Shown one piece after another: positions 6,809 through 10,474 of a stretch of DNA of 10,474 nucleotides. Source of the stretch: Actinomycetota bacterium. Its GTDB lineage: Bacteria > Zhuqueibacterota > Zhuqueibacteria > Residuimicrobiales > Krinioviventaceae. Each line of letters starts with the position of its first letter. Positions within the stretch are counted from its first letter, which is position 1. The stretch is from assembly GCA_011682565.1 (NCBI GenBank), contig JAACEJ010000241.1, forward strand, positions 1 through 10,474, given 5' to 3'. The notes under the pieces are model-generated. The model was not told where the DNA came from. It did no database searches and saw only the letters and a program-made list of their open reading frames with translations. Position numbers and translations under genes: made by a program.

Positions 6809-7328
6809 ACTGCGGGAGCTGACATTTCTGTTCGTTTTTATTTTTCCACTTTCGGTTCTGATACACCCGGATTTTGTCTTCGCACAGATACCCGATTCGA
6901 CAAGTGCAGAGACTATGACTCCGCCTGATAGTGCTTCCACTGATAGCAGCAAAACAAAATCTCCACGCGGCGCCATGCTTCGATCCATTTTTGTTCCCGG
7001 ATGGGGACAGTTTTACAACGGCAAATGGTTCAAAGGCATTATCATTGCCGGGACGGAAATCGGACTTGTGGCTAACGCTGTCATGCAAAATCAATACGCA
7101 GTCCATTCAACGACACTGCTGGAAAAAGAATTTTACGTGAACAATCGGAACCTTTCATTCTGGTGGCTCGCCGGCGCCATTCTTTACAGCGCCGTCGATG
7201 CGTATGTGGATGCGCAACTCTATCATTTCGACGAAAGCCCGGATTTGAGTGTTCGTTTTATGCCCGTGGATAACGCGGTGTTGAGCGAGGAAAAGGTGTG
7301 GGCTTTGTCGCTGAAACTCAGATTTTAA
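6801..7328 (+). CDS. DUF5683-type exported/membrane protein
   Basis: A 175-residue protein with a Sec signal peptide: basic MTKLRE, a hydrophobic stretch (~7-21) and a likely cleavage after Ala28 in VFA-Q. A Ser/Thr/Pro/Asp-rich linker (~29-52) follows. The conserved core RSIFVPGWGQFYNGKWFKG is followed by a hydrophobic segment (IIIAGTEIGLVANAV) and a second one around WWLAGAILYSAVDAYVDAQL. The PGxGQxYNGxxxKG pattern is that of DUF5683 domain proteins, common in Bacteroidota and related phyla; their function is unknown. The tail (SLKLRF) ends in a phenylalanine, as outer-membrane strands do, but two hydrophobic segments argue for membrane anchoring. I chose ATG 6801 because it gives a proper signal peptide; an in-frame ATG at 6777 would add eight residues. 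It overlaps ridA by 8 nt and closes the operon. Confidence 0.78.
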   Translation: MTKLRELTFLFVFIFPLSVLIHPDFVFAQIPDSTSAETMTPPDSASTDSSKTKSPRGAMLRSIFVPGWGQFYNGKWFKGIIIAGTEIGLVANAVMQNQYAVHSTTLLEKEFYVNNRNLSFWWLAGAILYSAVDAYVDAQLYHFDESPDLSVRFMPVDNAVLSEEKVWALSLKLRF

Positions 7329-7460
7329 TATATGAAAGACTCTTTCGCTCAGAATTCAAAAATAGCAGGGATTAATTAATTCTAAAATTGGGAATGAGAT
7401 TTTACGGTGATTTTGTTTAATTGACGTCAAGAGCGTAAAAAGTTTTGCGGAGTTGGGGAT

Positions 7461-7985
7461 ATGAGCAAAATAATTCGATCATTACCGAATGATTACACCG
7501 CTCTGCTGGTGGAAGTTAAGGAACGGGTTCGCTCCGCCCAGTATGAGGCGCTCAAAGCGGTCAATAAGGAACTGATTGCGCTGTATTGGGTATTGGCAAA
7601 TTGATTGTCAACAGACAAAAAGGGGGGACATGGGGAAAGTCTGTTGTACAACAACTGGCAACGGATTTACAACATGAATTTCCCGGCATCAGGGGTTTCT
7701 CTGTTCAAAATTTGTGGTATATGCGACAGTTTTACCTCGAATACCAAGGCAATAAAAAACTCCAACCACTGGTTGGAGAAATAAGTTGGGCAAAAAATAT
7801 GCAAATAATGTCTCGCTGCAAAGACCCGCTTGAACGTGAATTCTACATCCGCATGACCAAAAAATTTGGCTGGACCAAGAATGTGCTGATTCACCAGATC
7901 GAAAACAAGAGTTATGAGAAAACCTTGCTTGGCCAGACCAACTTTGACAAGGCCCTAACGCCTAAACAAAGAGCGCAGGCGACAA
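7461..7985 (+). pseudogene. YhcG/DUF1016 N-terminal domain, frameshifted and lacking the nuclease domain
   Basis: The intact relatives have a DUF1016 N-terminal DNA-binding domain followed by a YhcG-type PDDEXK nuclease domain, about 340-380 residues. They are frequent in defence islands and beside restriction or toxin-antitoxin genes. Here ATG 7461, behind GGAG and GGGG, opens a frame reading ...LIALYW then VLAN and a TGA at 7602-7604 (47 residues). The continuation IGKLIVNRQKGGTWGKSVV lies in another frame from about 7592, running through LWYMRQFYLEY, EISWAKN and KDPLEREFY to ALTPKQRAQA. A missing base near 7590-7591 explains the break (YW-x-IGK expected). After ~7980 the similarity stops exactly where the nuclease domain should begin; none of its residues are present. 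The piece from 7586 could still be translated from TTG, but it has no good ribosome binding site. Confidence 0.85.
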
Positions 7986-8312
7986 TTGTGTGCCGAATAT
8001 GGTGTGCCTGAATCGGAGATCGATACGGACGATGCTTGGGTGTCGCTAATCTTTCAGCGCAAAATCGAGCAAGTTGCAGGGGAAGTCCGGGCTTTGCAAA
8101 AATTTGAGGGAACAATGACGCGACAAGAGTTGCAGAATTCGCTGAGATTGAAGAGTGAAGAAAATTTTAGAAAACGCTGTCTTGTCCCTGCTCTTGACGC
8201 TGGTTTAGTTAAAATGACCATCCCTGACAGGCCGCGTAGCAGCAAGCAGAAATACCGATTGACTGAGAAAGGACAGCGAGTCCTTGATTCTTTGCTTAGA
8301 AGTAGAGCATGA
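7986..8312 (+). pseudogene. C-terminal winged-helix fragment of an AlbA_2/RecG-like or Fic-type protein
   Basis: The frame holds about 108 codons. It begins abruptly with CAEYGVPESEI, which resembles the end of an AlbA_2/RecG-like ATP-binding domain. After a linker comes a winged helix (MTRQELQNSLRLKSEENFRK, LVPALDAGLVKMTIPD, QKYRLTEKGQRVL). That wing is a recurring C-terminal module of AlbA_2-type putative transcriptional regulators or helicase-like proteins and of some Fic proteins. The several hundred N-terminal residues expected of such proteins are absent; the YhcG-type remnant is there instead, in a different frame. The only upstream start is a TTG at 7986 without a ribosome binding site. 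I read it as the surviving 3' end of a deleted gene. An independently translated small DNA-binding protein cannot be excluded. Confidence 0.7.
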
Positions 8313-8374
8313 GGGGCAACCCTTTTGCAAAAGATACGTTTACAAACGAAATTTTGAAATTTATTCGCTCAACC

Positions 8375-8388
8375 AGGAGGAGAATTTG
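8375..8388 (+). promoter_or_regulatory. Ribosome binding site fixing the transporter start at TTG
   Basis: A perfect AGGAGG (8375-8380) lies 5 nt before TTG (8386-8388). This places the transporter start 34 codons inside the longest open frame, which begins at 8284 within the preceding gene fragment. The residues upstream of the TTG have no family character, while TSASQERDKWGSKAGF just after it is a typical NSS N-terminus. Confidence 0.85.
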
Positions 8389-9759
8389 ACGTCGGCATCG
8401 CAAGAACGGGATAAATGGGGATCAAAAGCAGGATTTATTCTGGCAGCAGCAGGCTCGGCAATCGGCCTGGGCAATATTTGGCGGTTTCCGTATGTCACGG
8501 GACAAAACGGCGGCGCTGCATTTGTTTTGCTGTACATCATTTTTGTTGTCGTCATTGGATTGCCGGTGATGGTTGCCGAGTTGACCATAGGCCGGACAAC
8601 CGAACGTGATACAGTTGGCGCTTTTGCAAAACTGGCGCCCAAGTCGCTTTGGACTTTGGTAGGCATGCTTGGCGTTGCCACGGGTGTGGGCATCCTTTCC
8701 TATTATGCCGTCATTGCCGGCTGGACTGTCGGCTATTTTTTCAAAACGTTAAGCGGCTCATTTTCGCATTTAATGACGGCGGAAACATCGGTGAACGTTT
8801 TTACTCATTTTGTCAGCAATCCGTTTGCCGCCATAGGCCTGCTCTTCGTCTTTATTTTGTTAACGGCTCTTGTGGTTATGGGCGGCGTTTCCAGCGGCAT
8901 CGAACGCTGGGCTAAAATCTTGATGCCGGTTCTGTTTGTCCTTTTAATTCTTTTGACTTTACGCTCCGTTACTTTGCCTGGGGCAGGCAAGGGGCTGGCA
9001 TTCTACCTCAAACCTGATTTTTCCAAAATAACCGTAGGCGCAGCGGGTAAGGCGCTCGGCCAGGCATTGTTCTCCCTCAGTCTCGGCATGGGAGCAATGA
9101 TCACTTATGGAAGCTACCTTTCAAAAAAAGAGAACCTGGTCATCGCCGGATGTTACGTCGCATTTTTCGATACACTCATTGCTATTATTGCCGGGCTGAT
9201 GACATTCCCCGCCCTGTTTGCAATGGGGCTGGATCCTGCCGGAGGTCCCGGTCTGGTTTTTGTTGTTATCCCGACTATCTTTGCAAAAATGCCCGGTGGT
9301 GATTTCTTTGGTGCCGGATTTTTTCTCCTCCTCTCAGTAGCAGCGCTTACCTCGACGATTTCTTTGCTGGAGGTGCCCGTTGCCTATCTTGTCGATGAAT
9401 GGAAGTGGACACGCAGAAAAGCGGTTCTTGTCATGTCGGCGCTCTCGTTTGTTCTTGGCATTCCTTCTGCGCTTGCAAATGGCGCCTCGGGTTGGCTGTC
9501 CAAAATTCCCGGCATTGGTACCGGCTTTCTGGATTTGGTAAATATTGTTTTGGGAAACTACTCGCTCACGCTGGGGGCTTTATTCATTTCGATCTTTATT
9601 GGCTACAAGTGGGGAATTAAGGCGGCGATAGTTCAAAATGAAAAGGAAGGAAATGTTTTCTATTTTAAAAAGATATGGGCTTTTTTAATAAGATTTGTCT
9701 GCCCCATTGCAATAATGTTAATTTTTGTGTATATTATTTGGACAAAAAATTATTTCTAA
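8386..9759 (+). CDS. Sodium:neurotransmitter symporter (NSS/SNF) family amino-acid transporter
   Basis: A sodium-coupled secondary transporter of the LeuT/MhsT family, probably importing an amino acid. From TTG 8386 it has 457 residues. The first helix carries GSAIGLGNIWRFPY with Gly23, Ala25, Ile26 and Asn30 at the positions of LeuT Gly20, Ala22, Val23 and Asn27 (sodium sites). Arg33 matches the outer-gate Arg30. Asp383 in GFLDLVN fits its partner Asp404. NGGAAF (41-46) follows the first helix. The last hydrophobic segment (IWAFLIRFVCPIAIMLIFV) looks like helix 11, and the chain ends soon after, so this is an 11-helix form like MhsT and not 12-helix LeuT. Substrate cannot be inferred. It follows the decayed patch with a 73-nt gap, so its promoter may lie there, but I see no convincing -35/-10 pair. 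The HD gene begins 27 nt downstream. Confidence 0.93.
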   Translation: MTSASQERDKWGSKAGFILAAAGSAIGLGNIWRFPYVTGQNGGAAFVLLYIIFVVVIGLPVMVAELTIGRTTERDTVGAFAKLAPKSLWTLVGMLGVATGVGILSYYAVIAGWTVGYFFKTLSGSFSHLMTAETSVNVFTHFVSNPFAAIGLLFVFILLTALVVMGGVSSGIERWAKILMPVLFVLLILLTLRSVTLPGAGKGLAFYLKPDFSKITVGAAGKALGQALFSLSLGMGAMITYGSYLSKKENLVIAGCYVAFFDTLIAIIAGLMTFPALFAMGLDPAGGPGLVFVVIPTIFAKMPGGDFFGAGFFLLLSVAALTSTISLLEVPVAYLVDEWKWTRRKAVLVMSALSFVLGIPSALANGASGWLSKIPGIGTGFLDLVNIVLGNYSLTLGALFISIFIGYKWGIKAAIVQNEKEGNVFYFKKIWAFLIRFVCPIAIMLIFVYIIWTKNYF

Positions 9760-9786
9760 GCAATGTCGTAGAAATTGGAAAAATTG

Positions 9787-10332
9787 ATGACCAGACAAGA
9801 AGCTTATGACCTGGCAAAACCACGGTTTTCAAATAAGAATTTGTTTAAACACGTTTTGGCAGTTGAAGCCGTGATGCGCGAGTTGGCCGAGCATTTTGAC
9901 CAGGATGTTGAGGAATGGGGTTTGGTCGGATTGCTGCACGATCTCGATTATGAAGAGACGGCAAAAACACCGGAAAAACATACACTGGTTACCGAAGAAC
10001 TGTTAAAAGAATATGATCTTCACCCGGAGATCATTCACGCGATTAAGTGCCATAACAATTTAGCTCCCATAGAAAACCTCCTCGATCAGGCGCTTTACGC
10101 TGCCGACCCGGTTACCGGCCTCATTGTCGCAGCGACGTTAATGCACCCCGAGCGCAAGCTCAAATCCGTGGATGTGGATTTCATCCTCCGCCGTTACAAG
10201 GAGAAGAGTTTTGCACGCGGCGCCAGCCGTGAACAAATAGCAAGTTGCGAAAAAATGGATACAAGCCTGGAAGAGTTTTTAGCAATCGCTTTGAAAGGAA
10301 TGCAAAAAATCGATAAAGAGTTGGGCTTGTAA
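9787..10332 (+). CDS. HD-domain hydrolase (HDIG-type), substrate unknown
   Basis: A 181-residue soluble protein with an HD-superfamily metal-dependent phosphohydrolase fold. Likely ligands are His22 (FKHVLAVEAVM), His51-Asp52 (GLLHDLDYE), His65 or nearby histidines (His84, His89 in HAIKCHN) and Asp107 (YAADPVTGL). The whole domain spans about residues 15-120. A helical C-terminus (~130-181) containing KEKSFARGASREQI completes it. Members of this small family resemble HDIG/YqeK-like proteins that act on nucleotides, but the substrate is not known and it should not be called a c-di-GMP enzyme: the GYP motif is absent. I chose ATG 9787 with GGAAAA (9777-9782) upstream; a TTG at 9775 would add four residues. 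It is 1 nt from the next gene, so they are co-transcribed. Confidence 0.85.
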   Translation: MTRQEAYDLAKPRFSNKNLFKHVLAVEAVMRELAEHFDQDVEEWGLVGLLHDLDYEETAKTPEKHTLVTEELLKEYDLHPEIIHAIKCHNNLAPIENLLDQALYAADPVTGLIVAATLMHPERKLKSVDVDFILRRYKEKSFARGASREQIASCEKMDTSLEEFLAIALKGMQKIDKELGL

Positions 10333-10333
10333 A

Positions 10334-10474
10334 ATGAAAATATTTTTAATCCTGATTCTTTTTGTTTTTATCTGTACCCCCCTCGTTGCCCAGGTCGATC
10401 ACCCTGCGAAAAGTGATACGCTTATTAAATCATTAAAACCTGCGGACAAGTGGCTGGCAAAAGACAAGGCGGAT
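10334..10474 (+). CDS. Secreted protein of unknown function, N-terminal part
   Basis: The frame is open from ATG 10334 to the window edge (47 codons, no stop), so the gene is cut by the window. The first 20 residues are a clear signal peptide: a Lys near the start, a hydrophobic core (IFLILILFVFI), then TPLVA-Q with likely cleavage after Ala19. Cys14 does not sit in a good lipobox, so a lipoprotein is less likely. The mature part seen (VDHPAKSDTLIKSLKPADKW) is hydrophilic and not recognisable. It begins 1 nt after the HD-domain gene stop. Confidence 0.75.
   Translation, partial: MKIFLILILFVFICTPLVAQVDHPAKSDTLIKSLKPADKWLAKDKAD

Noticed and set aside
7421..7430. Perfect palindrome TTGACGTCAA with a -35-like TTGACG
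   Set aside because: Ten-base palindromes are expected about ten times by chance in a window this size, and no -10 box lies at the right distance.
7329..7460. Possible terminator after the DUF5683 gene (GAAAG-ACT-CTTTC)
   Set aside because: The stem has only five base pairs and no T tract follows, so it does not qualify as an intrinsic terminator.
8322..8333. Perfect palindrome CTTTTGCAAAAG upstream of the transporter
   Set aside because: A 12-base palindrome is expected a few times by chance here, and it has no loop or U tract to act as a terminator.
1..10474. CRISPR array, insertion sequence, tRNA or prophage
   Set aside because: I saw no regularly spaced repeats, transposase motifs, cloverleaf sequences or phage genes; the only accessory content is the decayed patch at 7461-8312.

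Overview
The window is a dense, entirely plus-strand stretch of bacterial chromosome. It starts in what looks like the last ~108 bases of a 23S rRNA gene and ends inside a truncated secreted-protein gene. The gene set suggests a Gram-negative-type bacterium of the FCB / Calditrichota-KSB1 kind: a lipid-flippase-type ABC exporter beside an O-antigen-ligase-like protein, a DUF5683 exported protein, and a deoxynucleoside kinase directly behind folK. That placement is inference from gene content and protein style; no taxonomic marker here settles it.

Bases 1-1701: the 23S tail is followed, without a 5S gene, by a near-consensus promoter (104-132) and a tight folB-folK-deoxynucleoside kinase cluster (gaps of 0 and 1 nt). 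These genes serve tetrahydrofolate synthesis and deoxynucleotide salvage, both feeding DNA precursor supply. A 120-nt spacer with a 9-bp-arm palindrome follows the kinase.

Bases 1822-7328: a likely second co-transcribed run of a small one-helix membrane protein, an MsbA-like ABC exporter, an O-antigen ligase/polymerase-like membrane protein, a GAF-HD-GYP signalling phosphodiesterase, RidA and a DUF5683 protein. Gaps are 9 nt or less, or genes overlap. The exporter and ligase point to export and assembly of a lipid-linked surface glycan. The HD-GYP gene carries an apparent +1 frameshift in a GGGG run (6176-6179) that separates its C-terminal end. Base 7329-7460 is a 132-nt spacer with no convincing terminator or promoter.

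Bases 7461-8312: a small decayed accessory patch. A YhcG/DUF1016-type gene is frameshifted near its start and has lost its PDDEXK nuclease domain. It runs straight into a C-terminal winged-helix fragment typical of AlbA_2/RecG-like or Fic-type proteins. This looks like a deletion fusion of two former defence or toxin-antitoxin type genes.

Bases 8386-10474: an 11-helix sodium:neurotransmitter symporter family (NSS) transporter starting at TTG behind a perfect AGGAGG, a small HD-domain hydrolase, and the first 47 codons of a secreted protein. I do not see a clear novel system. The most useful points are the two broken genes, the 5S-less rRNA end, the promoter at the rRNA boundary and the corrected starts.
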